Assembly (NCBI GenBank): GCA_041394885.1
Contig: JAWKHI010000007.1
Span: forward strand, 131,718-195,717
Origin: DSOI01 sp041394885
Lineage (GTDB): Bacteria > Acidobacteriota > Terriglobia > Bryobacterales > Bryobacteraceae
Reading direction: 5' to 3'
DNA: 64,000 bases
Below the pieces are notes generated by a model. That model did no database searches. It had not been told where the DNA came from and worked only from the letters and a program-made list of their open reading frames with translations. Of the stretch, positions 1 to 7,911 are shown piece after piece (position 1 is the stretch's first letter; each line of letters starts with the position of its first letter). Position numbers and translations under genes: made by a program.

Positions 1-83
1 TCGAACAACAGCTTCCGCTCCGCCTCGGTAAGCGTCCCGGTGGCGTAGCCGCCCAACAGAAGTTGTGCCTGGTCGCGGTTCAT
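1..83 (-). CDS. probable anti-sigma factor, N-terminal fragment (runs off window)
   Basis: Only the first 27-28 residues are present. They read MNRDQAQLLLGGYATGTLTE and onwards with AERKLLFE, the usual start of a short helical anti-sigma or zinc-finger-like N-terminus (D-x-x-x-L-L-G-G-Y-A-x-G-x-L-T-x-x-E). The ATG shares four bases with the stop of the sigma factor gene (ATGA), so the two are almost certainly translated as a pair. The role as cognate regulator of that sigma factor is inferred from this coupling; the body of the protein lies outside the window. Confidence 0.6.
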   Translation of the reverse strand, partial: MNRDQAQLLLGGYATGTLTEAERKLLF

Positions 84-589
84 CGCCAGTCGTCCCCCAA
101 CCGGTCCAGCAATTGCTTCCGGCAGCGGAAGTCCCAGGTATAGACGGTGTTGATCGAAGCAGCACCCAGTTCCTTCTGGATCTCGGCGAAACTGCGGCCG
201 TCGAGCTTCATCCGGAATATCTTACGGCAGCGCCCCTCCAGGTGCGACAAGGCTTCAGCCAGACGCTGCTCCAGTTCTCTTCGCTGCGCCACCGCGGCAG
301 GGTCCGGATGTCCGTCGGCGATCGGCATCTCATCCACCGGGAGCGAATTGTGCTCGCCCCGCCGATGGCTTTTCCGCCGGTGATCCACCATCTTGAAGCG
401 CACGATCTGGAACGCCAGCGGCAACAGCTCTTCGAGCGGTTCCACGTGCGCATATTTTTGTTCCAGCAGCATGAGCGCGTCCTGGGTCAGATCTTCAGCC
501 GAATCCTTCCCTATACGAGATGCCGCGTAAGCGAGAATCCTTTCACGGATGGTAACCAGCAGTTTCTCGCGCGCGGCGGTCAAGGCCAC
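80..589 (-). CDS. ECF-type RNA polymerase sigma factor
   Basis: A 169-residue sigma-70 family protein, the usual ECF size. Region 2 is seen around residues 25-55 (AEDLTQDALMLLEQKYAHV, then a segment ending RFKMVDHRRK). Region 4 lies around 120-165 (RKIFRMKLDGRSFAEIQKEL, then NTVYTWDFRCRKQLLDRL), an HTH expected to read the -35 element. The GTG start directly follows the stop codon of the enolase-superfamily gene, with no spacer and no clear Shine-Dalgarno, so translation is probably coupled. The downstream gene overlaps by ATGA and looks like its anti-sigma partner. The trigger and regulon are unknown; the operon with two enolase-like genes hints at a metabolic or cell-surface cue. Confidence 0.85.
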   Translation of the reverse strand: MALTAAREKLLVTIRERILAYAASRIGKDSAEDLTQDALMLLEQKYAHVEPLEELLPLAFQIVRFKMVDHRRKSHRRGEHNSLPVDEMPIADGHPDPAAVAQRRELEQRLAEALSHLEGRCRKIFRMKLDGRSFAEIQKELGAASINTVYTWDFRCRKQLLDRLGDDWR

Positions 590-1909
590 CTACCACTCGG
601 CCACGGACCCGTCCGCGTGGAATACGCGCGCCATCGGGCGCGTCCCCCCGAACGGATACTTCCTCAGCGCGTCTTCGGATAGATCGAAACCGAGCCCGGG
701 TTTTTCCGGCAGCGGGAATCGCCCGTTCACCATGCGCATCGCCGGGAATCCGAGCCACTCTTCCCAGACTTTCTCTTTCATCTCCGGTTCCACGCCTGAG
801 CAGATTTCCTGGACCAGAAAATTCGGCGTCGCCGCATCCACATGCACCGTCGCCAATCCACCGATGGGCCCCTCACACGCGTGCGGCGCCATCGAAACAC
901 CCGATGCGCCGGCCACCGCGCCCGCCTTCCACAGCGCCGTGATCCCGCCCACGTGGTTGATGTCGCATTGCAGAATGTCGATCACGCCCATCTCGATCAG
1001 TTCCCTGCACGAGTAGGACGCGATGAGCCGCTCCCCGGTTGCAATCGGCGTCGTCGACCTTGCCGCGATTCTCGCCATCGCACGGACGTTCTCCGGCGGG
1101 CACGGCTCTTCGATAAACAACAGATTCAGCGGCTCCACCTCCTTCACCAGAATCGCCGCCACCGACGGGCTCGTCTTGGCATGGAAGTCCACCCCGATAT
1201 CGATATCGGGACCGATGTACTCCCGCAGCGCCTGCATGCTCTTCACCGCCGCGGTGATCTTGGCGTTCGTCTCGATCCACTCGTAATAGCCCGGAATTCC
1301 GGACTTGAAACAAGTGATCCCCTGGCTCTTGGCCGTCTCGCTCACCTTCTTCAATTCATCCGGCGTCCGCCCCCGCAAGTGATAGTATCCGCGGACGCCG
1401 CGCGGATCGATCGGCCCGCCTAGCAGCTTGTACACCGGCATGCCGAGAATCTTGCCGCGCACATCCCACAGAGCCTGATCGATCCCGGCAATCGCCGAAC
1501 CCATCACCGGCCCGGCGCGATAAAAGCTGTGGACGTACATCGACTGCCAGTGATGCTCCACCTGCATCGGATCGGCCCCGATGAGGAACTCGCGAAAGTC
1601 GTTGATGCACGCGATCACCGCCCCCGCCTTGCCTTCGAGCGTACCCTCGCCCCAGCCGATCACGCCCTGGTTGGTTTCGATCTTCACGAAAACGTAAGGG
1701 CGGTCGGAATCGGGCGTCAACGAAACGCCGAAGGCCTTCACGTCCGTAATGCGGATGCGCGTGCCCACATTGTCGAACGCCGCTGCGCCCAATGGCCTCG
1801 GCCCTGCCGCTGCCTGTGCGAACGGAGCGCAGCCGCAATCGATGCCCGCAGCCCCCGCCGCGCCGGCCGGCGCCGCCATCAGTCCGGAGAGAAAGTGCCG
1901 CCTGCGCAT
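590..1909 (-). CDS. exported enolase-superfamily sugar acid dehydratase (galactonate/mannonate dehydratase-like)
   Basis: A 439-residue enolase-superfamily protein of the mandelate racemase subgroup. It opens with a Tat-like signal (MRRRHFLSGLMAAPAG, then an Ala/Gly-rich stretch), so it should act outside the cytoplasm, which is unusual for this family. Active-site features are intact: GVDFHAKTS (metal Asp plus the His of D-x-H dehydratases), FIEEP, IATGERL and APHACEGP. This pattern is that of sugar-acid dehydratases such as galactonate or mannonate dehydratase; the exact substrate cannot be read from sequence. It overlaps the upstream paralog by one base (TAATG) and abuts the sigma factor gene. 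Confidence 0.8.
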   Translation of the reverse strand: MRRRHFLSGLMAAPAGAAGAAGIDCGCAPFAQAAAGPRPLGAAAFDNVGTRIRITDVKAFGVSLTPDSDRPYVFVKIETNQGVIGWGEGTLEGKAGAVIACINDFREFLIGADPMQVEHHWQSMYVHSFYRAGPVMGSAIAGIDQALWDVRGKILGMPVYKLLGGPIDPRGVRGYYHLRGRTPDELKKVSETAKSQGITCFKSGIPGYYEWIETNAKITAAVKSMQALREYIGPDIDIGVDFHAKTSPSVAAILVKEVEPLNLLFIEEPCPPENVRAMARIAARSTTPIATGERLIASYSCRELIEMGVIDILQCDINHVGGITALWKAGAVAGASGVSMAPHACEGPIGGLATVHVDAATPNFLVQEICSGVEPEMKEKVWEEWLGFPAMRMVNGRFPLPEKPGLGFDLSEDALRKYPFGGTRPMARVFHADGSVAEW

Positions 1910-3030
1910 TATGCACGCTCCTGGTAGCGATCGAGAATCGCTTCGTTAATTCGAAGACCCAGACCCGGCAGGTCCGGCAACGCCAGAAATCCCTCTCGGA
2001 CCGTTTCGACGTTCGCGATCTGCTGACGCATCTCGACGTCGGCGGGCGATGCGGGAAACGGAATCTGCTGAATGAAGAAATTGGGAATGGAGGCAGCCAG
2101 ATGCAGCGCGGCCGCGGTGGCGATGGGTCCGCCGTCATGATAGGGCGCCACCGCAATATAGTAAGTCTCCGCCAATGCCGCGATGCGCCGGATCGCACTG
2201 ATACCGTGCGTGGCCAGGCTCGGACGAAGGATATCCACGGCATCTTCGCGAAGCAGATCCTGGAATCCGCCGGCATCGGCGATATCGCGCCCGAAGCCCA
2301 GCGGAGTGACGCTCTCGCGGGCAATCTTCTTCACCGCGCCCAACCCCGACAGGCGGCACGGCTCGTCGAACCACAGCATATGAAAGGATTCGAGTTCGGC
2401 CGCCAGGCTTTGCGCATCCCCCGCCACCAGACGTCCTCCGCCGTCGAGAACGAAGTCATTCCCTTCCCCCGCCGCTCCCCGCAGCCGCTGCATCATCAGG
2501 GCGACGCTCGCTACATAGGACTTGCCCGCGTTCCGGAATTCATTCACGGGCGCGGCCGCCGAGAAGGCGCGAAACCCACGATTCTGCGCCCGCTCGAGCG
2601 CTGCCGGCCCGTCGAGCGGCGCCAATGCGCGCGCCTTGGCCCGCGTGGGTCCGCCAAGCACCTGAAAGACCGGAGCCTTCGCCGCCTGCCCCAGCAGATC
2701 CAGCTGCGCCATGTTAATGGCCGCACGGAGCCGTGGCGCCGCGGCCATGCGCTCCCACGCCGTCTCATACGCCGACGCCGGCTGGCCCACGATCGCTTCC
2801 CGCACCAGCGCGAGCTCATGCGCCGGAGCCTCGCCGCACTCTCCATACCCGCGCATCCCGGTGCGGGTTTCCAGGCGCACCACCGTGTACCGCCGGCCGG
2901 ATCCCGGTTCCCGAAGCGCCCATGCCCGGATGCCCGTGACCGCCAGTGGGTCGCCGGACGATGCCGGCCTCACCTGGAGCGCGGCAATCGATTGGAGCCG
3001 GGCGCGCCGCGCAAAAAGTGCGTTTGCCAT
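1909..3030 (-). CDS. enolase-superfamily paralog with apparently degenerate active site
   Basis: A 373-residue protein with the enolase-superfamily fold pattern (capping domain with TRTGMRGYGECGEAPAHE, then a barrel with WFDEPCRLSG). It departs from active members: the position that normally carries a catalytic Lys reads FRAFSAAAPV, the first metal site reads VLDGGGRL, and the third metal Glu site reads PLGFGRDI where its partner has PIATGERL. It may be non-catalytic or have a changed reaction. The ATG at 3030 was chosen because homology starts there and a TATACT box lies 7 nt upstream; longer frames to 3228 are not needed. No signal peptide is evident. It is translated just ahead of the intact paralog. 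Confidence 0.75.
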   Translation of the reverse strand: MANALFARRARLQSIAALQVRPASSGDPLAVTGIRAWALREPGSGRRYTVVRLETRTGMRGYGECGEAPAHELALVREAIVGQPASAYETAWERMAAAPRLRAAINMAQLDLLGQAAKAPVFQVLGGPTRAKARALAPLDGPAALERAQNRGFRAFSAAAPVNEFRNAGKSYVASVALMMQRLRGAAGEGNDFVLDGGGRLVAGDAQSLAAELESFHMLWFDEPCRLSGLGAVKKIARESVTPLGFGRDIADAGGFQDLLREDAVDILRPSLATHGISAIRRIAALAETYYIAVAPYHDGGPIATAAALHLAASIPNFFIQQIPFPASPADVEMRQQIANVETVREGFLALPDLPGLGLRINEAILDRYQERA

Positions 3031-3034
3031 ATTG

Positions 3035-3048
3035 GGCAGTATACTGCC
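3035..3048. promoter_or_regulatory. 14-bp perfect palindrome over the promoter of the enolase paralog
   Basis: GGCAGTATACTGCC is a perfect 14-bp inverted repeat. Its centre contains TATACT on the minus strand, a good -10 box, placed so that the initiating ATG at 3030 lies 7 nt downstream. A dimeric repressor bound here would block RNA polymerase. No local regulator gene is obvious apart from the sigma factor downstream. The operator role is inferred. Confidence 0.5.
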
Positions 3049-3083
3049 GTTCGAGCGAAGCGGGCCCACCGGTCCGGCGGCGT

Positions 3084-3830
3084 CTATTTGCCCAGCGCCT
3101 GGCGAATCGCCGCCGCCACCACCGGGACCATCTTCTCGTACCCCTGCTCGTTCGGATGCAGCCCGTCCCTCGACATCCCATCCGTCAACATCCCCTTGGA
3201 ATCGGCCAGCGCGCCATGGTAGTCGCAATACACCGCCTTGCGCTCAGCCGCGTACTGCTTCAGCCATGCGTTGAGCTTCAGCACATCGGCGGGCGGGCGC
3301 CGCGCCGTCTGCGGACGCGCCGTGTAATCGCTCACCGGCAAAAGACCGCAAAGCACTACTTTGATCCCATGTCCTTGCGCGAGTTCGGTCATCGCGCGAA
3401 TGTTGTCGGCGATCATCTTCAGCGTTTCCGGCCCCGTGTTTCCCGCAATGTCGTTGGTGCCCGCCAGCACCACCATGGCGGCCGGCTTCAGGTCAATCAC
3501 GTCCGGGTACATCCGGACCAGCATTTGCGGCGTCGTCTGGCCGCTGATGCCGCGGTTCACATAAGGCTTGCCGGGAAACGAACGGTCGAGCTTCCACCCG
3601 TCGGTGATCGAATCGCCCATGAACACCACCCGGCCCGCCGGGGCGGGTCGCCCGAGCAGCCGCTGATTGTCGGCATGGTAGCGGCCCAGTTGATTCCAGT
3701 CCTTGAGTTGATCGGCCAGATTTTGAGCCGCGCCGGGCAGGCAACAATTGGTCCGCGCGGGGTTGAACTCCTCGATCAGTTGAGACGGCGCGGCCGTGGC
3801 GATGGCAAGCAACAGGATGGTAAGTCGCAT
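3084..3830 (-). CDS. exported SGNH/GDSL-type esterase
   Basis: A 248-residue SGNH hydrolase. The signal peptide is MRLTILLLAIATAAPSQ. Block I VVFMGDSITDGW carries the nucleophile Ser74, block II is NRGISGQTTPQ, block III is VVLAGTNDIAGN, and block V is DGLHPNEQGY with Asp222 and His225. This is a complete catalytic set for an esterase or acetylhydrolase acting in the periplasm or at the surface. The ATG at 3830 gives a standard signal peptide; an in-frame ATG at 3842 would overlap a GATAAT box (3841-3846) and is less likely. It is 53 bp upstream of the enolase pair and may serve the same carbohydrate pathway. Confidence 0.85.
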   Translation of the reverse strand: MRLTILLLAIATAAPSQLIEEFNPARTNCCLPGAAQNLADQLKDWNQLGRYHADNQRLLGRPAPAGRVVFMGDSITDGWKLDRSFPGKPYVNRGISGQTTPQMLVRMYPDVIDLKPAAMVVLAGTNDIAGNTGPETLKMIADNIRAMTELAQGHGIKVVLCGLLPVSDYTARPQTARRPPADVLKLNAWLKQYAAERKAVYCDYHGALADSKGMLTDGMSRDGLHPNEQGYEKMVPVVAAAIRQALGK

Positions 3831-3893
3831 GGCTTGGCGCATTATCGCATCTTCAATGAGAGCGGCGCTTCTTCGCTATGATGGTGAGTATCC

Positions 3894-5285
3894 ATGCAAT
3901 TTGATCTTGTCGTGATCGGTAGCGGTCCCGGCGGCTACTCGGCGGCGGTGCGCGCCGGACAGTACGGGCTCAAAGCCGCCATTATTGAAAAAGATGCCAA
4001 ACTGGGCGGCACTTGTTTGCATGTGGGGTGCATCCCCACCAAGGCGCTGCTGCAGACGGCCGAAGTCTGGCACTATTTCCAGCACTCCGCCGAACAGGGC
4101 ATTCATTGCGATAACCCCGTGCTCGACGTTCCCCTGGTGTTAGACCGCAAGAACAAGATCGTCTCCAAGCACGCCAAGGGCGTCGAGTTCCTGATGAAAA
4201 AGAACAAGGTGGAGGTCATCCCCGGCTACGGCACGCTGAAGGGCGGCGGGCGCGTGGAAGTTACCTCGGACCGCGGTTCGCGCATCATCGAGGCTAAGAA
4301 CATAATCCTCGCCACCGGCTCGGAAGCCCGTATGCTGCCCGGTCTCCAGCCCGACGACCGCATTCTCACCAATGTCGAGATCCTGAATATGCCCGCCGTG
4401 CCCAAGACGCTGGCGATCATCGGGGCCGGTGCGGTCGGTGTCGAGTTTGCGTCGATTTTCCAGCGCTTCGGCTCGCAGTGCGTCGTCCTCGAGATGCTGC
4501 CGCGCCTGGTGCCGGTGGAAGACGAGGACGTCTCCAAAGAGCTCGAGCGGTCATTCAAGAAGCAGGGCATCCGGTGCGAAACCGGAGCGCGCGTGGAGCA
4601 GGTGCAGCGAACCGAAGGCGGCGTGCGCCTGCAAGTGACGCTCGGCACCGGCAAACAGGAGACTATCGACGCCGAAAAACTCCTGGTGGCGGTGGGACGC
4701 CGGCCCAACACCGATCGTATTGGCCTGGAGAACACCCGCGTCGAAACCGAGCGCGGCTTCGTCAAAGTGAACGAGTGGCAGCAGACCGCGGAGCCGAACG
4801 TCTACGCCATCGGCGACATCGTCGCTGGCACGCCGCAACTGGCTCACGTGGCCACGATGGAAGGGATGGTGGCGGTGGCCCACATCGCCGGCCGCCCTGT
4901 CCGTCCGATCAACAAGTACCGGATCCCCGGTGCCACCTACACCGAGCCCGGCATCGGCAGCGTAGGGTTGACCGAGGCGCAAGCCAAGGCGCAAGGCTAC
5001 AAAGTGCGCGTGGGCAAGTTCCCGTTCCTCGCCAACAGCAAAGCCACAATTCTGGGCCAGCACGACGGTTTCGTCAAAGTGGTGAGCGACGAGACCTATG
5101 GGGAGATTCTCGGCGTCCACATCATCGGCCCCCATGCCTATGAGCTGATCGCCGAAGCCGTCGCCGCCATGGAAGCCGAGGCCACCGTCGACACCATGAT
5201 CTCGACTATTCACGCCCACCCGACGCTCTACGAGGCGCTCGGCGAAGCGTTCAACGCCGTCTACGGCCAAGCGATCAATGCATAG
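3894..5285 (+). CDS. lpdA: dihydrolipoyl dehydrogenase (E3)
   Basis: A 463-residue flavoprotein disulfide reductase that reoxidises dihydrolipoamide with NAD+ in 2-oxoacid dehydrogenase complexes. It shows the FAD motif VVIGSGPGGYSAAVRAGQ, the redox disulfide GGTCLHVGCIPTK (Cys41, Cys46), the NAD-binding segment AIIGAGAVGVEFASIF, the second FAD motif YAIGDI, and the C-terminal active-site HAHPTLYEALGE (His442, Glu447) donated to the other subunit. Length is typical. Its end overlaps lipB by 8 bp, and E2 follows, so the operon supplies E3, the lipoyl-attachment enzyme and E2 together. A TATGAT box at 3877-3882 could be its -10. Confidence 0.95.
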   Translation: MQFDLVVIGSGPGGYSAAVRAGQYGLKAAIIEKDAKLGGTCLHVGCIPTKALLQTAEVWHYFQHSAEQGIHCDNPVLDVPLVLDRKNKIVSKHAKGVEFLMKKNKVEVIPGYGTLKGGGRVEVTSDRGSRIIEAKNIILATGSEARMLPGLQPDDRILTNVEILNMPAVPKTLAIIGAGAVGVEFASIFQRFGSQCVVLEMLPRLVPVEDEDVSKELERSFKKQGIRCETGARVEQVQRTEGGVRLQVTLGTGKQETIDAEKLLVAVGRRPNTDRIGLENTRVETERGFVKVNEWQQTAEPNVYAIGDIVAGTPQLAHVATMEGMVAVAHIAGRPVRPINKYRIPGATYTEPGIGSVGLTEAQAKAQGYKVRVGKFPFLANSKATILGQHDGFVKVVSDETYGEILGVHIIGPHAYELIAEAVAAMEAEATVDTMISTIHAHPTLYEALGEAFNAVYGQAINA

Positions 5286-5961
5286 TGCTGCTCAACGAGT
5301 GTGCGAGGTCCGGGACTTGGGGCGTGTGCCCTACCGGGAGTCTGTGCGCCTTCAGAAGGATCTGGTGGAACGCCGGAAGGCGAACGCGATCCCCGATCAG
5401 CTCCTGTTCGTGGAACATCCACACGTGATCACGCTCGGAAGGAACGCCCGCGAGGCCAATATACTCGCCACGCCTGCCGTGCTCTCGCGAGCCGGCGTCG
5501 ACGTCGTTGAGACTGATCGCGGCGGCGACGTCACCTACCACGGCCCCGGCCAGATCGTCGGCTATCCGATTCTGGACCTTAAAGCCTGGAAGCGAGACGT
5601 TGGCGCTTACCTCCGCGCGATCGAGCAGGTTCTGATCGATGCACTGGCAGATTTCGGGATCGCAGCCGGCCGGGAGCAAGGAATGACCGGCGTCTGGGTC
5701 CAGGGCCGGAAAGTGGCCGCCATCGGGGTGCACCTCAGCCGATGGGTCACTTCGCACGGGTTCGCGCTCAACGTGGACACCGATTTGGACTACTTTCGCT
5801 ACATCGTACCCTGCGGATTAACCAGGCCGGTGGGCGCGATCCGCGAATTCGGATGCGAGGCAGGCTACGGAAATATCCAGGCCGCGATCGTCGCTCGATT
5901 CGCGGAAGTTTTTGATTTCAATATAGTTAAGCCGCAAACACTACGGGAGAGAATCGCATGA
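5278..5961 (+). CDS. lipB: lipoyl(octanoyl) transferase
   Basis: A 227-residue octanoyltransferase that moves octanoyl from acyl carrier protein to the target Lys of lipoyl domains, the first step of lipoate synthesis. The family signature RGGDVTYHGPGQ is at residues 81-92, the conserved GRKVAAIG carries Lys145, and the catalytic Cys179 is in YIVPCGLTRPVG. It starts inside the end of lpdA and its TGA overlaps the ATG of the E2 gene (ATGA), so the three are translationally coupled. Its natural substrate, the E2 lipoyl domain, is thus made from the same mRNA. Confidence 0.95.
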   Translation: MHSAAQRVCEVRDLGRVPYRESVRLQKDLVERRKANAIPDQLLFVEHPHVITLGRNAREANILATPAVLSRAGVDVVETDRGGDVTYHGPGQIVGYPILDLKAWKRDVGAYLRAIEQVLIDALADFGIAAGREQGMTGVWVQGRKVAAIGVHLSRWVTSHGFALNVDTDLDYFRYIVPCGLTRPVGAIREFGCEAGYGNIQAAIVARFAEVFDFNIVKPQTLRERIA

Positions 5962-7340
5962 CTGACGTCGTAATGCCCCAGATGGGCGAAAGCATTGTCG
6001 AAGGGACTTTGACGAAGTGGCTGAAGCAGCCCGGGGACCACGTGGAGCGCGATGAGCCACTGTTTGAGATTTCCACAGACAAGGTCGACAGCGAGATCCC
6101 GGCGCCGGCAACGGGCGTCCTAAAAGAAATTTTGATTCAAGAAGGAACAACAGTTGCTATTAACACAGTTGTTGGTAGAATAGGCGAAGGCGGGGAAGTC
6201 GTTACAGAGATACCTGCTACATTGTCGGTTGCTGCTCCGCCACCACCCCCAGCACCGGCTGATGCACAGGTCACTCCTGTAGTGGCCCCCTTGCCGATGG
6301 CGGCGACGGCGTCCGCAGAGCCTCCTCCCCCGCCGGAGGCCACGGTGCCGCTCGCCGCCGCTACTGATTTAGGGCCCCTCTCTCCTCTAGTGCGCCGCAT
6401 GGCGCGCGAACTCAGCGTCGACCTCAGCCAGGTGCAGGGCACAGGCGCCGGTGGTCGTATCACCAAGCAAGACGTCGAACGCCACGCCGCAGGCGCTCCG
6501 CCCACGGCCGCTCCCCCCCCGGCCGCTCAGGCCCCGGTTGCGGCGCCAGCACCAGCCGCTGTGGCGCCTCCTCCGCCCGCTCCATCTGCCCCCGCGGCCG
6601 CCAAACCAGCCGCCAGCGTCGCCCCGGTGCCGCGTACCGCGCCGCCGAACACACGTGTGGAAGCAATGAGCACCATGCGGCAAAAGATTGCCGAGCACAT
6701 GGTCTTCTCCAAGCGAACCTCAGCCCACGTCACAACCGTGCACAAGGTGGATATGACCAAGGTCGCGAAGCTTCGTGAAAAGGCTAAAGGCGCTTTCCAG
6801 GAGCGCTACGGCTTCAGCCTTACCTATCTGCCGTTCGTGCTGCGCGCCACCTGCGACGCGCTCCGGGCGTTCCCGATCGTCAACGCATCCATCGATGGAA
6901 CCAACGTTCTCTACCACCACGACATCAAGCTCGGCATCGCCGTCGCGCTCGATGGCGGCAACGGGTTGATCGTACCGGTGATCAAGAACGCCGACGAGCG
7001 CAACATCGTGGGCATCCAGCGCGCGGTGGTGGATCTTGCCGGACGGGCTCGCTCCAAGCAGTTGAAGCCGGACGAAGTCCAGGGCGGCACTTTCTCGATC
7101 ACCAATTTCGGCAGCTTCGGCAGCGTGTTCGCCACTCCGGTGATCAATCAGCCGCAAGTGGCCATCCTCGGTATCGGATCGGTGGAAAAGACCCCCGTGG
7201 TCATCGACGACGCCATCGCGATTCGCTCCATCGCCTATCTGGCGCTCACCTTCGATCACCGTTTGATCGACGGCGCACTCGCCGATCAGTTCTGCCAGAA
7301 GATCAAATCGGTGCTCGAAAACTGGTCTGAGCCTGTATGA
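5958..7340 (+). CDS. 2-oxoacid dehydrogenase E2 component (dihydrolipoamide acyltransferase)
   Basis: A 460-residue E2. The N-terminal lipoyl domain (about 1-78) carries the lipoylation site ISTDKVDSE at Lys42. An Ala/Pro linker follows, then a peripheral-subunit-binding domain near 138-175 (LSPLVRRMARELSVDL, GRITKQDVERH), a second Ala/Pro linker, and the catalytic domain ending with LTFDHRLIDG (His434, Asp438). It could be a succinyl-, acetyl- or branched-chain acyltransferase; sequence alone does not decide. No E1 gene lies nearby. Oddly, about residues 55-93 use AT-rich codons (6121-6235) unlike the flanks. One lipoyl domain only. Confidence 0.9.
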   Translation: MTDVVMPQMGESIVEGTLTKWLKQPGDHVERDEPLFEISTDKVDSEIPAPATGVLKEILIQEGTTVAINTVVGRIGEGGEVVTEIPATLSVAAPPPPPAPADAQVTPVVAPLPMAATASAEPPPPPEATVPLAAATDLGPLSPLVRRMARELSVDLSQVQGTGAGGRITKQDVERHAAGAPPTAAPPPAAQAPVAAPAPAAVAPPPPAPSAPAAAKPAASVAPVPRTAPPNTRVEAMSTMRQKIAEHMVFSKRTSAHVTTVHKVDMTKVAKLREKAKGAFQERYGFSLTYLPFVLRATCDALRAFPIVNASIDGTNVLYHHDIKLGIAVALDGGNGLIVPVIKNADERNIVGIQRAVVDLAGRARSKQLKPDEVQGGTFSITNFGSFGSVFATPVINQPQVAILGIGSVEKTPVVIDDAIAIRSIAYLALTFDHRLIDGALADQFCQKIKSVLENWSEPV

Positions 7341-7356
7341 TGAGGGAAAGGTCATC

Positions 7357-7911
7357 ATGAATCGACGCAACGCCCTTCTGACCATCGCAGGCGCCGGTTG
7401 GACCGCCGCCACCCTCAGCGCGGCTGACGTGCCGCGCCCCGCCCCGGAGTTCATCGTGGACCTGCCCAACGGCGGCAAGGTCAACTTGTCCGGCTACCGC
7501 GGCAAGCCGTTGATGTTCGGTTTTATTCTTACCACTTGACCGCACTGCCAAAATGCGGCCCAGGTCCTGGGCCGCGTCGCTCCGAGTTTGCAGGCGCGCG
7601 GGTTCGAGTTTCTGTTGTCGGCCATCAATCCGAACAATCCGAACGTGCCTGGTTTCGTGAACAAGTACGGCGTCCCGTTTCCGGTGGGCACCAGCGACTA
7701 CCAGAAGGCACGTGACTTCATGCAGTTTTCGGTGGTGCAAAACGCCTACGTGCCGTGGCTGGTGTTCATCGACCGCACGGGGACCATCCGCGCCCAGTTC
7801 ACCGGCAACGATACGTTCTTCAACAACGTGGAAGCGAGCACGAAGGAGTGGGCCGAAAAATTATTGGCGGAACGGGCTCCCGCGCGGCGGCGCAGGGCAA
7901 CCAAGAAGTAG
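7357..7911 (+). CDS. exported redoxin (TlpA/AhpC-like) with in-frame UGA, probable selenoprotein
   Basis: One frame runs from ATG 7357 to the stop at 7909-7911, interrupted only by TGA at 7537-7539 (codon 61). The product would be 184 residues: a Tat/Sec-like leader (MNRRNALLTIAGAGWTAATL), the redoxin start PAPEFIVDLPNGGKVNLSGY, GKPLMFGFILTT, then UGA-P-H-C where relatives have C-P-H-C, and a complete C-terminal half including YVPWLVFIDRTGTIRAQF. UGA sits exactly at the first CxxC cysteine; Cys64 is intact. A hairpin starts 13 nt after the UGA. The simplest reading is selenocysteine, giving a U-x-x-C thiol/selenol oxidoreductase. The alternative is a nonsense mutation of a Cys codon. The Shine-Dalgarno GGAAAGG precedes the ATG; it lies 16 bp after E2 and may share its transcript. 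Confidence 0.75.
7553..7577 (+). promoter_or_regulatory. SECIS-like hairpin downstream of the UGA codon
   Basis: The arms GCGGCCCAG (7555-7563) and CTGGGCCGC (7567-7575) are perfectly complementary around the loop GTC, extended by T-G and A-T pairs to 7553-7577. The loop context AGGTC resembles the AGGUCU apical loop of the E. coli fdhF SECIS, and the apex is about 25 nt after UGA, within the range for bacterial SelB-dependent elements. The hairpin lies inside coding sequence, as bacterial SECIS elements do. SelB binding is inferred. Confidence 0.6.

Noticed and set aside
7537..7539. Redoxin TGA treated as a frameshift or two separate genes
   Set aside because: The downstream half is in the same frame and has no start codon or Shine-Dalgarno at its beginning, so neither a frameshift nor two genes fits.
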